From contig NZ_CP030117.1 of NCBI RefSeq assembly GCF_001039275.2, forward strand, positions 427,001-491,000: a stretch of DNA of 64,000 nucleotides. The letters are read 5' to 3'. How positions within the stretch are numbered: the stretch's first letter is position 1; each line of letters starts with the position of its first letter. This DNA comes from Brevibacillus brevis (GTDB taxonomy: Bacteria > Bacillota > Bacilli > Brevibacillales > Brevibacillaceae). Positions 1 to 8,192 of this stretch are shown in pieces. Made by a program: the position numbers and the translations under genes. Below the pieces are notes generated by a model that did no database searches, was not told the origin of the DNA, and saw only the letters and a list, made by a program, of their open reading frames with translations.

Positions 1-1011
1 CATGATGATAATGGCTGAATCTAATAGCCCGGCACTCATCCAGTTGGTCAACGTTTCTTCATTTCGTTTTGGTAGTAATCCGAATATTGCAAACAAAAGG
101 CCGATAAACAACGCATTAACAGGGGCACCCAAGAAAGAGAGCAGTGTATGCGTGAAGCCGCTAGTCAGCAAAATCTTTTGGTCCTCGGCACCACCCCCTA
201 CCGGGAAGTTGGCAACAGAGCCAATTGCCATGAGCAGAATCGGAATAAGAATAGGTGCAAAAGAAGCAAAACCGGAGGGAAGCTTACCAAAACGAGCTTT
301 GTATTCTTCAAAGGTTTCTACTGCCTCATCGAGGTCGGCTGGGAGTTTGTCTGCGACTTTTCGCGCCCATATATGCCCTGCAAGAGCGACAGGGATAGAG
401 ACGATCAGACCTACGACAATGACCCAAATCAAGCCTTCGGGTCCAATGCCTACGTTGGTCGCCGCTGCAATTGGGCCAGGCGTAGGAGGTACCAGCGTGT
501 GCGTAGCATAGAGTCCTGTAGAGAGGGCGACTCCCAATGTGACAACACTGACACCCGTGCGTTTGGCTAAAGACTTTTTTAACGAAGACAAAATGACGTA
601 GCCCGAGTCACAAAAAACAGGGATGGAGACGATCCAGCCGATGATGCTCATCGCAATCGCAGGATGTCGATCACCGAGCAGGCGCAGTACGACCTCTGCC
701 ATTTTGACGGCGGCACCAGAGTTTTCCAGAATTTTTCCGATCAGCGTACCGAAAATGATGACGAGTCCGATGGAAGTGATGATTCCACCGAAGCCACCTG
801 CGATTTCTTTTCCGATATCGGCAATCAAAGGCTTGTTGATGCCGTTGAGCGTGCCGGTAAGGTTGGTGAGCAAAGCAAAAATATACGTACTAGAAATGAT
901 GGATAAGAACGGATGGAGCTTCCATTTCGCAGTGGCGTACACGATTAATACAATGCTGATAACGAGGAGAAGTAAAATAATCGGACCTAGCTGTACGACT
1001 TCAGGACTCAT
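1..1011 (-). CDS. GntP-family permease (gluconate/glycerate type), 3' end outside window
   Basis: Read on the minus strand from an ATG at 1011, the frame is open to the left edge (337 codons, no stop), so the gene is truncated only by the window. The protein starts MSPEVVQLGPIILLLLVIS and is almost entirely hydrophobic helices. Motifs such as IVSIPVFCDSGYVIL and THTLVPPTPGPIAAA are typical of GntP/GntT hydroxyacid:proton symporters. An AAAGGAGGT ribosome site lies about ten bases upstream. It follows a glycerate kinase by 34 bp, with cdaR upstream, so it is probably the glycerate (or related hydroxyacid) uptake step of that operon. Substrate is inferred from context only. Confidence 0.9.
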   Translation of the reverse strand, partial: MSPEVVQLGPIILLLLVISIVLIVYATAKWKLHPFLSIISSTYIFALLTNLTGTLNGINKPLIADIGKEIAGGFGGIITSIGLVIIFGTLIGKILENSGAAVKMAEVVLRLLGDRHPAIAMSIIGWIVSIPVFCDSGYVILSSLKKSLAKRTGVSVVTLGVALSTGLYATHTLVPPTPGPIAAATNVGIGPEGLIWVIVVGLIVSIPVALAGHIWARKVADKLPADLDEAVETFEEYKARFGKLPSGFASFAPILIPILLMAIGSVANFPVGGGAEDQKILLTSGFTHTLLSFLGAPVNALFIGLLFAIFGLLPKRNEETLTNWMSAGLLDSAIIIM

Positions 1012-1045
1012 ACATGACGTACCTCCTTTAAAAGTAAGTGGACGA

Positions 1046-2179
1046 TCAGATTTTCATGCTATAGATACGCATGACCTGCTCGGCTGTCTGCTCCAGGAGC
1101 GAGGCGGCTTCGCGCATCGATTGATCCAGCGTCATCGGTCTGTTGGTAATGCTGACAACGGCAGAAACACCTTTTTCATAAAGGGCGTCGATGCCTTCTC
1201 CAATGGAACCAGCGAGGACAATGACAGGAATGCCATATCGTTGGGCAACTTGGGCAACTCCACATGGTGTCTTTCCCTGGGCCGTCTGAAAGTCGACTTG
1301 TCCCTCACCCGTGATAACAAGACTAGCTTTGTCCATGGCTTCTGCGAGTCCGTTCGTCTCAATCACAAAATCAATCCCGGAACGGAGCTGTCCATTCAGA
1401 AAAGCGAGAAGGGCACCAGCGACACCGCCGGCAGCACCTGTCCCAGGCAAATCGTGAATGGCGAAGTCACGGGTCTTTTTGATCAAGTCAGCGAAATGGC
1501 GCAAAGAATCATCCAATTGCAGCACCATTTCCGGCGTGGCTCCTTTTTGCGGGCCGAAAACATGAGAAGCGCCATTGGGTCCAACAAAAGGATTGGTGAC
1601 ATCACACGCGATGACGAAATGACAGTCAGCTAGCCGCTTATCAACCTGACTCGTATCAATGCGGCTCAGTCGTGATAATTCACCTCCTCCAAAAGAGAGT
1701 GGCAGATCGTCTTGATCGAGTAGCGTGTATCCAAGAGCCTGGAGCATGCCAGCACCGCCGTCATTGGTAGCGCTTCCACCAAGTCCTAGAATAAATTTGC
1801 GGCAGCCCTGATCGAGTCCAGCCGTAATCAATTGACCAAAGCCATAGGTGGTCGTGACAAGCGGGTTGCGTTCTGCGGTAGAGATCAAATAAAGACCAGA
1901 TGCAGCAGCCAATTCGATTACACAGGTAACACCGTCACCCAAGATGCCGAATTCAGCAGAAATGTCCTCGCCGAGCGGGTTTTTTACAGTGGTGGTCAGT
2001 ATTCTGCCGTTTGTGGCATCGACCAGGCATTGCATGGTACCTTCTCCGCCATCAGCCATTGGTTTCACGATGAGCTCACTATGAGGGAGCACGCGATGGA
2101 CCCCGGAGCGAATGGCTTCACCTACTTGTTTGGCAGTCAGGCTTCCTTTAAAGGAGTCGGGAGCAATAACGATTTTCAT
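1046..2179 (-). CDS. glxK: glycerate kinase (GlxK/GarK type)
   Basis: A 377-residue protein beginning MKIVIAPDSFKGSLTAKQV, the hallmark N-terminus of the glycerate 2-kinase family (PF02595), which phosphorylates D-glycerate with ATP in the cytoplasm. Conserved family segments are visible: MADGGEGT near residue 42, LGLGGSATNDGGAGML near residue 130, GTGAAGG near residue 245 and ITGEGQVDFQT near residue 288. Length is normal for the family. The ATG at 2179 is preceded by AGGAGG. It sits between the diacid-type regulator and a GntP permease, all on the minus strand, forming a hydroxyacid uptake and phosphorylation operon. Confidence 0.95.
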   Translation of the reverse strand: MKIVIAPDSFKGSLTAKQVGEAIRSGVHRVLPHSELIVKPMADGGEGTMQCLVDATNGRILTTTVKNPLGEDISAEFGILGDGVTCVIELAAASGLYLISTAERNPLVTTTYGFGQLITAGLDQGCRKFILGLGGSATNDGGAGMLQALGYTLLDQDDLPLSFGGGELSRLSRIDTSQVDKRLADCHFVIACDVTNPFVGPNGASHVFGPQKGATPEMVLQLDDSLRHFADLIKKTRDFAIHDLPGTGAAGGVAGALLAFLNGQLRSGIDFVIETNGLAEAMDKASLVITGEGQVDFQTAQGKTPCGVAQVAQRYGIPVIVLAGSIGEGIDALYEKGVSAVVSITNRPMTLDQSMREAASLLEQTAEQVMRIYSMKI

Positions 2180-2300
2180 GACGGTGTTCCTCCTGCTGCT
2201 TAATTATGATTCACTATACAAAAAGAGCTTTCCCGAAGCATTTAGCAAACGATACAAAGGATCGTGTCGAAAAATATTCTTTTTTGTATACATTGTCTAG

Positions 2301-3455
2301 TCAATGAAAGCGAAGCAATTCCAGCGCCAGCTTCATTTTGAAGGCGTCGGCAAAATGACGGGGATGTAAACCGGATATTCGTTCGATTCTTTCCAGTCTG
2401 TAGAGCAGGGTGTTGCGGTGAATATTCAGACGTTGGGATGCAAGGGTCAGGTTATGATCCGACGAAAAAAGGACCTGTAACGTCTCGATAAGCTCATGGT
2501 GCTTGACGAGGGGCCCTAATACTTCTCTGATCACGCGCTGCCGAGATTCTTCTCTGGTCTCCAGCAGCAGAATCTCCAGGGCTGCATCGTCATAATGGCA
2601 GATCGACCCTTTTTCGGGAAAGCGTTCTAATACGATTAGCGTTTGTTGCGCTTCCTGAAAAGACTGCTGCATATAGGAGAGATCGGCATAGCCGTGACCC
2701 ATTGTGACGAAGAGCTTTTCTTGACCCAGAGAATGGAAGAGTGAGGATAGCTTCCCGGCACATTCATACAAGTATTGCTTCACTTTTTGCGTTCCGTATC
2801 GATTGCGCAAATCGGTGACAATGATCCAGCGATTATAGTTCACGGCTGAGATACAGACTTGATCAGCGTATTGAAAACAGGCTGCCATTTTTGATTGCCA
2901 TTGTCTGGACGAAGAAGATCTCACTGACCAATCGTCCTGGCCCTCTTTCTGAACGATGACGATAGAGCGTGGACCGCTTAAATCGAGTCCTAGCAATTTC
3001 CCTCGGGATTGCACAACTTCCGGTGAGGAATCAAGTGTTCCGGAGATTAAGTCCTGCACCAAAAAGTTGAGAGAGCGTTCTTCCAGTGCCATCTGCTCTG
3101 TCAGGTACGCTTGCTGAAGCATCATTTCCGTCATCATTCGCACGGCTTTTCCAAAAGGGACGACCTCTCTGGGGGACCCTGAAATACCTATCACTCCGAC
3201 AATCTCCTGCTCAAAAAAAATCGGCATGTTGATACCAGGACGAGTTCCAGACCATTTTTTGCTCTCTTGCGTAGTCAGGACGATTTCTTCGCCAGACTTG
3301 ATGACTTGCTGTGCAGCTTCATGGATGGTCGAAATCCGCTCGGGATTGCTGGAGCTGATAATGATGCCATCTCGATTCATCACATTGATGTTGAGCTGGG
3401 TGACTTCCATCGTTCGTTTGACGATCTTGTCCGCCAGCAATTTGTTGAGTTTCAT
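2301..3455 (-). CDS. cdaR: CdaR-family sugar diacid/glycerate regulator
   Basis: A 384-residue activator with an N-terminal putative sugar-diacid recognition domain (MKLNKLLADKIVKRTMEVTQ; MNRDGIIISSSNPERI) and a C-terminal PucR-type helix-turn-helix (SDHNLTLASQRLNIHRNTLLYRLERIERISGL). CdaR proteins activate glycerate, galactarate or glucarate operons in response to the acid. I chose the ATG at 3455 rather than the upstream in-frame ATGs up to 3482, because an AAGGAG box (3464-3470) sits eight bases before it and inside the longer reading. The glycerate kinase and GntP permease follow on the same strand, so they are the likely targets; the 121 bp gap before the kinase may hold a second promoter. 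Confidence 0.9.
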   Translation of the reverse strand: MKLNKLLADKIVKRTMEVTQLNINVMNRDGIIISSSNPERISTIHEAAQQVIKSGEEIVLTTQESKKWSGTRPGINMPIFFEQEIVGVIGISGSPREVVPFGKAVRMMTEMMLQQAYLTEQMALEERSLNFLVQDLISGTLDSSPEVVQSRGKLLGLDLSGPRSIVIVQKEGQDDWSVRSSSSRQWQSKMAACFQYADQVCISAVNYNRWIIVTDLRNRYGTQKVKQYLYECAGKLSSLFHSLGQEKLFVTMGHGYADLSYMQQSFQEAQQTLIVLERFPEKGSICHYDDAALEILLLETREESRQRVIREVLGPLVKHHELIETLQVLFSSDHNLTLASQRLNIHRNTLLYRLERIERISGLHPRHFADAFKMKLALELLRFH

Positions 3456-3482
3456 CGGCATCATCTCCTTTGTGTTCATCAT

Positions 3483-3523
3483 AAAAAAGACTGTCCCCCG
3501 CGTCTATGGCGAGAAACAGTCTT
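3483..3523 (-). terminator. terminator of the antiporter gene
   Basis: On the minus strand, AAGACTGTTTC...GGGGACAGTCTT forms a long stem (arms 3509-3523 and 3487-3501) followed by a run of Ts (complement of 3483-3488). It lies directly downstream of the antiporter stop and only about 15 bp before the cdaR ribosome site. Confidence 0.75.
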
Positions 3524-3530
3524 GGTTGTG

Positions 3531-4694
3531 TTAGGCGTTCTTTTTTAATGCCATTTCTTCTGGCTGCGATGTTTTCGAGAAGAACATTTTCATCATTGGC
3601 GGAGTGACAATGGTGGTTAAGAGTACGACGATAATCAGGACGGCAAACATGTCTTGAGTGAGCAAGTTGTTCTCCAAACCAATCGCGGCGATAATGAGTG
3701 CCACTTCCCCACGGGATACCATGGCAGCACCGATGGCCATCGAGTTTTTCCACGGGAAGCCTGTGATTTTTGCACCAAAAGCACCACCGATGAGCTTGGA
3801 AACAATCGCGATGACGCTCAGAAGCACAATCAGTCCGAGATTTTCCAAGATGCCAGAGAACTGTGCCGTTACCCCGATCGAGGTGAAAAACACGGGTACG
3901 AAAACCGCGTAGCTGATGGTTTCGACCTTGTGCGTTACTTCTTGCTTGTAATTGGTCAAGCTGATGGCAACACCGGCAATGTACGAACCGATGATAGCAG
4001 CAACCCCTGTATATTCAGCAAAATATGCGAACAGGAAACAGATGATAAGAGCTGCGGAAATGACCGATTCTGTAACCTGCAACGGAGCGAATTTTTTCAA
4101 AATCCAAGGGACAACCTTCCAGGAGAGAACGATGACGATGGCAAAAAACGCGACCTTTTTCAAAATCACCATGCCGAGATTAACGTCACCGCCAGCAAAG
4201 CTCATCAAGAAAGCGAGTGCCAAGATGACCAAAACGTCATCAATAACAGCGGCTCCCATGATCGTTGCGCCTTCTCTTGATTTTAGCTTGCCCAATTCCT
4301 TCAACGTTTGTACGGAAATACTCACACTGGTAGCAGAGAGCAACAGGCCCAGGAAGATCGATTCGATGTTGGAGAGACCAATCGCAATCCCGGCACCATA
4401 ACCGAGTGCAAGTGGCATGACAATCCCTGCGACACCTACGCTGGTTGAAGACTTGGCGGTGCGTTTGAACTCATCAATATCGGTCTCCAAGCCCGCGATA
4501 AACATGAGCAGGATAACCCCGATTTGGCTAATTTCCTTGAGGATTTCTGTGTCTGTGACCAGCCCGAGAACGGTAGGACCTAAAACGATACCGATGAGCA
4601 GTTTCCCCAAAACGGATGGCTGTCCCAGCCGCACACTGATGTCACCAGCGATTTTGGAGGCGATCAAAATGACAGCCAGCTGAAAAATAAGCAT
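3531..4694 (-). CDS. monovalent cation:proton antiporter (CPA2, NapA/GerN-like)
   Basis: A 387-residue membrane protein with about 12 hydrophobic helices and no C-terminal TrkA-N domain. The N-terminus (MLIFQLAVILIASKIAGDISVR) and the segment VLGKLLIGIVLGPTVLG are typical of CPA2 Na+(K+)/H+ antiporters. The ion-binding region AAVIDDVLVILALAF carries the conserved DD pair of the NapA/GerN/KefB branch. It would exchange protons for Na+ or K+ across the cytoplasmic membrane. The gene is monocistronic: a promoter and a hairpin leader with its own terminator precede it (4721-4863) and a terminator follows. The leader suggests that expression is controlled by early termination. Ion specificity cannot be read from sequence. 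Confidence 0.9.
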   Translation of the reverse strand: MLIFQLAVILIASKIAGDISVRLGQPSVLGKLLIGIVLGPTVLGLVTDTEILKEISQIGVILLMFIAGLETDIDEFKRTAKSSTSVGVAGIVMPLALGYGAGIAIGLSNIESIFLGLLLSATSVSISVQTLKELGKLKSREGATIMGAAVIDDVLVILALAFLMSFAGGDVNLGMVILKKVAFFAIVIVLSWKVVPWILKKFAPLQVTESVISAALIICFLFAYFAEYTGVAAIIGSYIAGVAISLTNYKQEVTHKVETISYAVFVPVFFTSIGVTAQFSGILENLGLIVLLSVIAIVSKLIGGAFGAKITGFPWKNSMAIGAAMVSRGEVALIIAAIGLENNLLTQDMFAVLIIVVLLTTIVTPPMMKMFFSKTSQPEEMALKKNA

Positions 4695-4720
4695 GTGGTT
4701 TCCCCCTTTTTACGAAATAA

Positions 4721-4794
4721 AAAAAGAGCCTGCAATCACAGACTCCTTTTTGTCGGCTAAAAAAAGACAAAAAGAACCCTATGATGACAGGCTC
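4721..4794 (-). promoter_or_regulatory. structured 5' leader with intrinsic terminator, upstream of antiporter
   Basis: On the minus strand the transcript would contain an outer stem GAGCCTG/CAGGCTC (4788-4794 with 4726-4732) and an inner 11-bp stem (4766-4776 with 4744-4754) around a U-rich loop. The outer stem is followed by seven Ts. This is an intrinsic terminator ending about 27 bases before the antiporter start codon, inside its own 5' untranslated region. It is too short to match a riboswitch class I recognise, but is well placed for attenuation. Confidence 0.6.
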
Positions 4795-4834
4795 CTCCAG
4801 TAACGAATCAAATATTCACTTAGAATACACAAAT

Positions 4835-4863
4835 ATTTTAACATACTGGGCAGAAAAAGTAAA
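4835..4863 (-). promoter_or_regulatory. sigma-A promoter of the antiporter gene
   Basis: On the minus strand TTTACT (4858-4863), a 17-base spacer and TAAAAT (4835-4840) make a good sigma-A promoter. It would start transcription about 40 bases before the leader hairpin, so the hairpin lies in the transcript. Confidence 0.6.
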
Positions 4864-4922
4864 CACTTGGTGACAAATGCTCCTCAGCGTGTGAAGATAG
4901 AGCAAAAACCGGAGGAGCAGGT

Positions 4923-5267
4923 ATGGTGAAAATCAGCAAAGAGAATGCAGAGCATTATCATTGGGGCGATCAATGCGATGGCTGGCATCTGGTCACAGGC
5001 CAAGAGCTCAGCGTCATTCATGAGCGGATGCCGGGAAATACCGCCGAAGTGCGTCACTATCACGAGCGGTCGCGTCAGTTTTTCTTCGTGCTATCAGGAC
5101 AGGCTATTCTGGAAATGGATGGCGTCCATCATGAGTTGGGCAGGCAGGAAGGGGTAGAAGTGCCTCCGGGAGTCAAACACCAGATGAAAAACGAGGGAGC
5201 AGAGGATGTGGAGTTTCTGGTAATTTCGCAGCCGACAACAAGAGGAGACCGCATCCAAGCAGATTAA
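4923..5267 (+). CDS. cupin-domain protein
   Basis: A 114-residue single-domain cupin. The first cupin motif is seen in EVRHYHERSRQFFFVLSGQAILEMDG (metal-ligand histidines in HYHE) and the second in VPPGVKHQMKNEG. There is no extra domain and no signal peptide, so it is a small cytoplasmic protein. Cupins of this size include isomerases, dioxygenases and unassigned proteins, and the sequence does not decide between them. GGAGGAG precedes the ATG. It is monocistronic, diverges from the antiporter gene and shares a terminator with the convergent small ORFs. Confidence 0.85.
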   Translation: MVKISKENAEHYHWGDQCDGWHLVTGQELSVIHERMPGNTAEVRHYHERSRQFFFVLSGQAILEMDGVHHELGRQEGVEVPPGVKHQMKNEGAEDVEFLVISQPTTRGDRIQAD

Positions 5268-5270
5268 AGA

Positions 5271-5302
5271 AAGCCTGACCGTCAAAAGAAGCGGTCAGGC
5301 TT
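5271..5302. terminator. bidirectional terminator between cupin gene and small ORF operon
   Basis: Arms aagcctgaccg (5271-5281) and cggtcaggctt (5292-5302) form an 11-bp stem with a ten-base loop followed by T residues on the plus strand. It lies between two convergent genes. Confidence 0.8.
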
Positions 5303-5317
5303 TTGTATGCGTCAAGC

Positions 5318-5452
5318 TTATTTGAAATTGGTAAAATCGGACATTTGCGCGAAGATATCTGCCAATGCGTGCATTCCTTCGAATGTTTGATAAGCGAAAA
5401 TAGGCAGACCCACAACAAACAACAAAGCTTCTCCGATGTATTTGGCGATCAT
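5318..5452 (-). CDS. small hydrophobic protein, 44 aa
   Basis: Too short for routine gene calling, but supported by an excellent AAAGGAGG site six to seven bases before the ATG at 5452. The protein begins MIAKYIGEALLFVVGLPIF and ends SDFTNFK; residues 5-20 are hydrophobic enough for one membrane segment, followed by a polar tail. It lies 26 bp after a 96-residue ORF on the same strand and ends at a bidirectional terminator, so the two are probably one small operon. I do not recognise the family. Confidence 0.65.
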   Translation of the reverse strand: MIAKYIGEALLFVVGLPIFAYQTFEGMHALADIFAQMSDFTNFK

Positions 5453-5478
5453 ATGATCAACCTCCTTTTGGATTTTCG

Positions 5479-5769
5479 TTACGCTACGCGATCCAAAACA
5501 AAGGAACCATATGTATCCATTTCGCCATCTGTATGCTGTATGCGCCTGAATAAGCGAAGGCGCTGCGGTTGCCTTGCCGCCAATGGATAAGTCTCGACCA
5601 ACAATGTGTTAATGGAAGGTCGGTACGTATCGGTGACGTTCTGGTGTAGAGCCCGATTTTGCAGGCAACACTGTCTGAGACAATAAGCAGAAGTGAAGCA
5701 TCCTACAAAAAGCGCGACCAAGGCGAAGAAATCTTCCAGCGAAAACAGCAGCAATAGCATATCTTCCAT
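5479..5769 (-). CDS. hypothetical protein with N-terminal membrane segment, 96 aa
   Basis: The ATG at 5769 has an AAAGGAGGAG site. The protein begins MEDMLLLLFSLEDFFALVAL and continues with a cysteine-rich stretch (CFTSAYCLRQCC) directly after the hydrophobic segment, then a basic, arginine-rich C-terminus. Four cysteines within about twelve residues could bind metal or be acylated, but this is speculation. It is the first gene of a two-gene unit with the 44-aa ORF at 5318-5452. I do not recognise a family. Confidence 0.55.
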   Translation of the reverse strand: MEDMLLLLFSLEDFFALVALFVGCFTSAYCLRQCCLQNRALHQNVTDTYRPSINTLLVETYPLAARQPQRLRLFRRIQHTDGEMDTYGSFVLDRVA

Positions 5770-5867
5770 GGCGATTCTCCTCCTTTCGTATTCATCATTC
5801 TACTCTTGTTCACAAAATCGTGCAATCCTGAAAAAGCATGAGAGCGGATACATTTCCAAACTGCCAA

Positions 5868-6281
5868 CTATTTCAATTTGTTAATCGATAGGTTGACACG
5901 GTAGTTCCCAAAAGGAAGCAGGGCATCTAAAAAATGATTGAGAGCATCTTGATCTGGAACATGTACCACCATGGTATAGCAGCCTTCACCGCTGATGCGG
6001 TGCGCCTCGACGATCTCGCTGCGACTTTTGATAAAACGAGTGAAGAGAGAATGATCGGTAGTGGTCATGAACATGGTAACCAGTGCAGTGAGGACCGGGG
6101 AGATTTTGGCTTCATCAATGAGAGTTGTATAGCCTTGAATAATGCCTTGCTCCTCCATTCGTCTAATGCGGTTTCCGACGGCTTGACCGCTTAGATGGAC
6201 CTGTTCGCCAATGTCCTTCCACTGCAATCGGCTGTTTTTGCGTAGCAAGGCAAGGATGGAGAGATCAATTTGGTCTAGCAT
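5868..6281 (-). CDS. Lrp/AsnC-family transcriptional regulator
   Basis: A 137-residue protein with the usual two-part layout. The N-terminal winged helix-turn-helix (LDQIDLSILALLRKNSRLQWKDIGEQVHLSGQAVGNRIRRMEEQGII) is followed by an alpha/beta ligand-binding domain from about residue 65. The RISGEGCYTMVVHVPD segment corresponds to the effector-binding loop. Such proteins respond to amino acids or related metabolites. AAGGAGA precedes the ATG at 6281. It diverges from the MBL-fold hydrolase gene at 6400, which is a possible target; no separate effector clue is visible. Confidence 0.9.
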   Translation of the reverse strand: MLDQIDLSILALLRKNSRLQWKDIGEQVHLSGQAVGNRIRRMEEQGIIQGYTTLIDEAKISPVLTALVTMFMTTTDHSLFTRFIKSRSEIVEAHRISGEGCYTMVVHVPDQDALNHFLDALLPFGNYRVNLSINKLK

Positions 6282-6399
6282 GTATATCTCCTTTCACGGC
6301 GAAAGTCGGTAGCCAGCAATCGTTTCGCGGCAACCGTTAACGATCTTATACAATAAATGTACATCCATTATAACGATAACGAGGAAAGGAAGAAATGAC

Positions 6400-7158
6400 A
6401 TGCAGATTCAGCTTGTACGACATGCTACCTTGCGTGTGGAATATGCAGGGCTGACATTTTTGGTCGATCCGATGTTTAGCTCCAAGGGCGAAATGCCAGC
6501 AGTACCAAATACACCAAATCAGCGCACGAATCCAGGAGTAGAATTGCCCATATCCGTGGAGGAGGTACTCGCTGACGTGGACGCTCTCTTGGTGACGCAT
6601 ACCCATTTTGATCATCTCGATGAAGCGGCCATACGCCTTCTCCCGAAACATTTGCCTGTATTTTGCCAACCACCGGATCTGGATAAGCTGGTACAGCATG
6701 GCTTCGAACAAGTCATTGTCATCGAAGAGGAGTATACATGGCAAGGGGTTCACCTGCATCGGACAGGTGGTCAACACGGAACAGGGGAAATTGGACAGCA
6801 GATGGGGTCAGTATCTGGCTTCGTTCTGGAGCGCGCTGGTGAGCCGAAGCTGTATGTGGCGGGGGATACGATTTGGTGTGAGGAAGTGGAGCAGGCTGTT
6901 GCAGCGTATCGTCCTGATGTGATCGTCGTTTTCGCAGGTGCGGCCCAGTTCTTGACGGGAGACCCGATCACGATGACGAAGGAGGATATCGTCCATGTCG
7001 CAGATGCCGCGCCCGACAGCCGTATCCTCGTTGCCCACATGGAGACGTGGAACCATTGCTTGCTCAGCCGCCAGGAATTGAGTGAATGTTTGCAGGAAAA
7101 ACAGTTGTCCAATCGCGTCCATGTTCCGCAGGATGGCGAAACCATCTCATTTCAATAA
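6400..7158 (+). CDS. MBL-fold metallohydrolase (UlaG-like)
   Basis: A 252-residue metallo-beta-lactamase-fold protein. The zinc site motif THTHFDHLDE (about residue 66) gives the HxHxDH signature, and AGDTIWCEE near residue 152 supplies the bridging aspartate. A late histidine lies in ILVAHMETWNHC. The beginning (MQIQLVRHATLRVEYAGLTFLVDPMF) resembles the UlaG/YfhI-like lactonase and hydrolase branch, but the substrate is unknown. The gene is single, with AAAGGAAG before the ATG and a terminator at 7182-7213, and is divergent from the Lrp-type regulator. Confidence 0.88.
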   Translation: MQIQLVRHATLRVEYAGLTFLVDPMFSSKGEMPAVPNTPNQRTNPGVELPISVEEVLADVDALLVTHTHFDHLDEAAIRLLPKHLPVFCQPPDLDKLVQHGFEQVIVIEEEYTWQGVHLHRTGGQHGTGEIGQQMGSVSGFVLERAGEPKLYVAGDTIWCEEVEQAVAAYRPDVIVVFAGAAQFLTGDPITMTKEDIVHVADAAPDSRILVAHMETWNHCLLSRQELSECLQEKQLSNRVHVPQDGETISFQ

Positions 7159-7181
7159 GCGAACCGAATCGTAATGAAAAA

Positions 7182-7213
7182 CAAAAGCTCCGCAGGTCAT
7201 AGCGGGGCTTTTG
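7182..7213 (+). terminator. terminator of the MBL hydrolase gene
   Basis: caaaagctccgc (7182-7193) pairs with gcggggcttttg (7202-7213); the downstream arm carries the T run. Confidence 0.7.
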
Positions 7214-7243
7214 TCGTTGTCGAAAAAAAGGCTTATCCATCAT

Positions 7244-7285
7244 TTGACAAACAAAAACGAACGTAATAAACTATTTTTACGTAAA
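7244..7285 (+). promoter_or_regulatory. promoter with palindrome, upstream of ArsR-type gene
   Basis: TTGACA (7244-7249), 17-base spacer, TAAACT (7267-7272). The perfect palindrome TTTACGTAAA (7276-7285) lies just after the -10 box at the expected start site. It is well placed to be the operator for the downstream helix-turn-helix protein. Confidence 0.6.
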
Positions 7286-7309
7286 TGATTAATGTCATGA
7301 GGTGTTGTT

Positions 7310-7903
7310 GTGGCGCACGAACAACTGGAAACATATGTAGTCGAGAAGCCGGAACAGGCGATGGCGCTATTGAACCCGCTCCGTGCCGAGATATTAAGCC
7401 GTTTGGCAGAGCCTGCTTCAGCAGCAGAAGTCGCACGTGGTATCAATGAAATCCCGCAGCGTGTCAATTATCACTTGAAGGCCTTGGAAAAGGTCGGATT
7501 GGTCAGACGGGTAGGGAGTCGACAGGTGCGCAATCTCGTCGAGGTGCTTTATTTGGCGATTGCGCGGACGTATGTGCTCTCGGAAGGACTGAACTGGGGC
7601 AACGATACCGTTCAGCAAATGAAGGATCAAGGATCGTTGTCTCATCTGGTCCAGACGGCAGAACGAATCAAGCGGGATGCCATGCTCTTGCTGGAGCGCT
7701 CCGATCAAGAGGTGGAGGTTCCGAGCGCCTCACTGAATGCGAGTATTCAGCTTGCCAGTGCGGAACAGCGCAGTGCTTTTGTAGAGGAATACGTCCAACT
7801 GGTGAATCAGCTTGTGGCGAAGTATCAGCCAAAAGAAAAGGGACAAGAGACATATCAGGTGGTTCTCGCGGTTTATCCAAAACAAGGAGGAGACGAGGCA
7901 TGA
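7310..7903 (+). CDS. ArsR-type helix-turn-helix regulator
   Basis: A 197-residue protein starting at GTG 7310 (AGGTG upstream). Residues about 20-85 form a winged helix-turn-helix of the ArsR type: LNPLRAEILSRLAEPASAAEVARGINEIPQRVNYHLKALEKVGLVRRVG. The C-terminal half is alpha-helical without a recognised ligand site, and there is no ArsR metal-binding cysteine motif. The stop overlaps the next start by four bases (ATGA), so it is translated with the 85-aa ORF, and clpP follows 35 bp later. A palindrome at its promoter suggests autoregulation. Confidence 0.85.
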   Translation: MAHEQLETYVVEKPEQAMALLNPLRAEILSRLAEPASAAEVARGINEIPQRVNYHLKALEKVGLVRRVGSRQVRNLVEVLYLAIARTYVLSEGLNWGNDTVQQMKDQGSLSHLVQTAERIKRDAMLLLERSDQEVEVPSASLNASIQLASAEQRSAFVEEYVQLVNQLVAKYQPKEKGQETYQVVLAVYPKQGGDEA

Positions 7904-8157
7904 AGGCACAAGCTGTGGAGTCAAACAAGTCCAAACCCGTAATCGTTTGGGAAAATCGTATCCAGCCACAATCTGATCAGGTCATTGCCATGCCAGCTCG
8001 AAACGGAAATGGGGTTGCAGTCGAAAGAGAAGCAGCTGTTCAGACATGGTCAGTAGGTCCGGCGAGTAATCCCGCAGTGGTGACGCAGGTTTCATCTGGA
8101 TTTAACAGAAAATCAGTGGCAATGCCACAAGCAACCAGCATGCGTATGGCCGCGTAA
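7900..8157 (+). CDS. hypothetical protein, 85 aa, coupled to ArsR-type gene
   Basis: Starts at the ATG that overlaps the regulator stop (ATGA), with GGAGGAG upstream. The protein is polar and rather low in complexity (MKAQAVESNKSKPVIVWENR at the start; rich in Ala, Val, Ser and Gln), with no membrane segment, cysteine or recognised motif. It is probably disordered. Its place between a regulator and a clpP paralogue raises the possibility that it is a ClpP-related adaptor or substrate, but nothing in the sequence proves this. Confidence 0.6.
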   Translation: MKAQAVESNKSKPVIVWENRIQPQSDQVIAMPARNGNGVAVEREAAVQTWSVGPASNPAVVTQVSSGFNRKSVAMPQATSMRMAA

Positions 8158-8192
8158 AAAGTCGAGTGTAAACAAGTGAAGGAGGGTTTTTC

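Noticed and set aside
2285..2292. tgtatacat palindrome between cdaR and the glycerate kinase gene as an operator
   Set aside because: Only eight symmetrical bases in AT-rich DNA and no clear promoter beside it; too weak to list.
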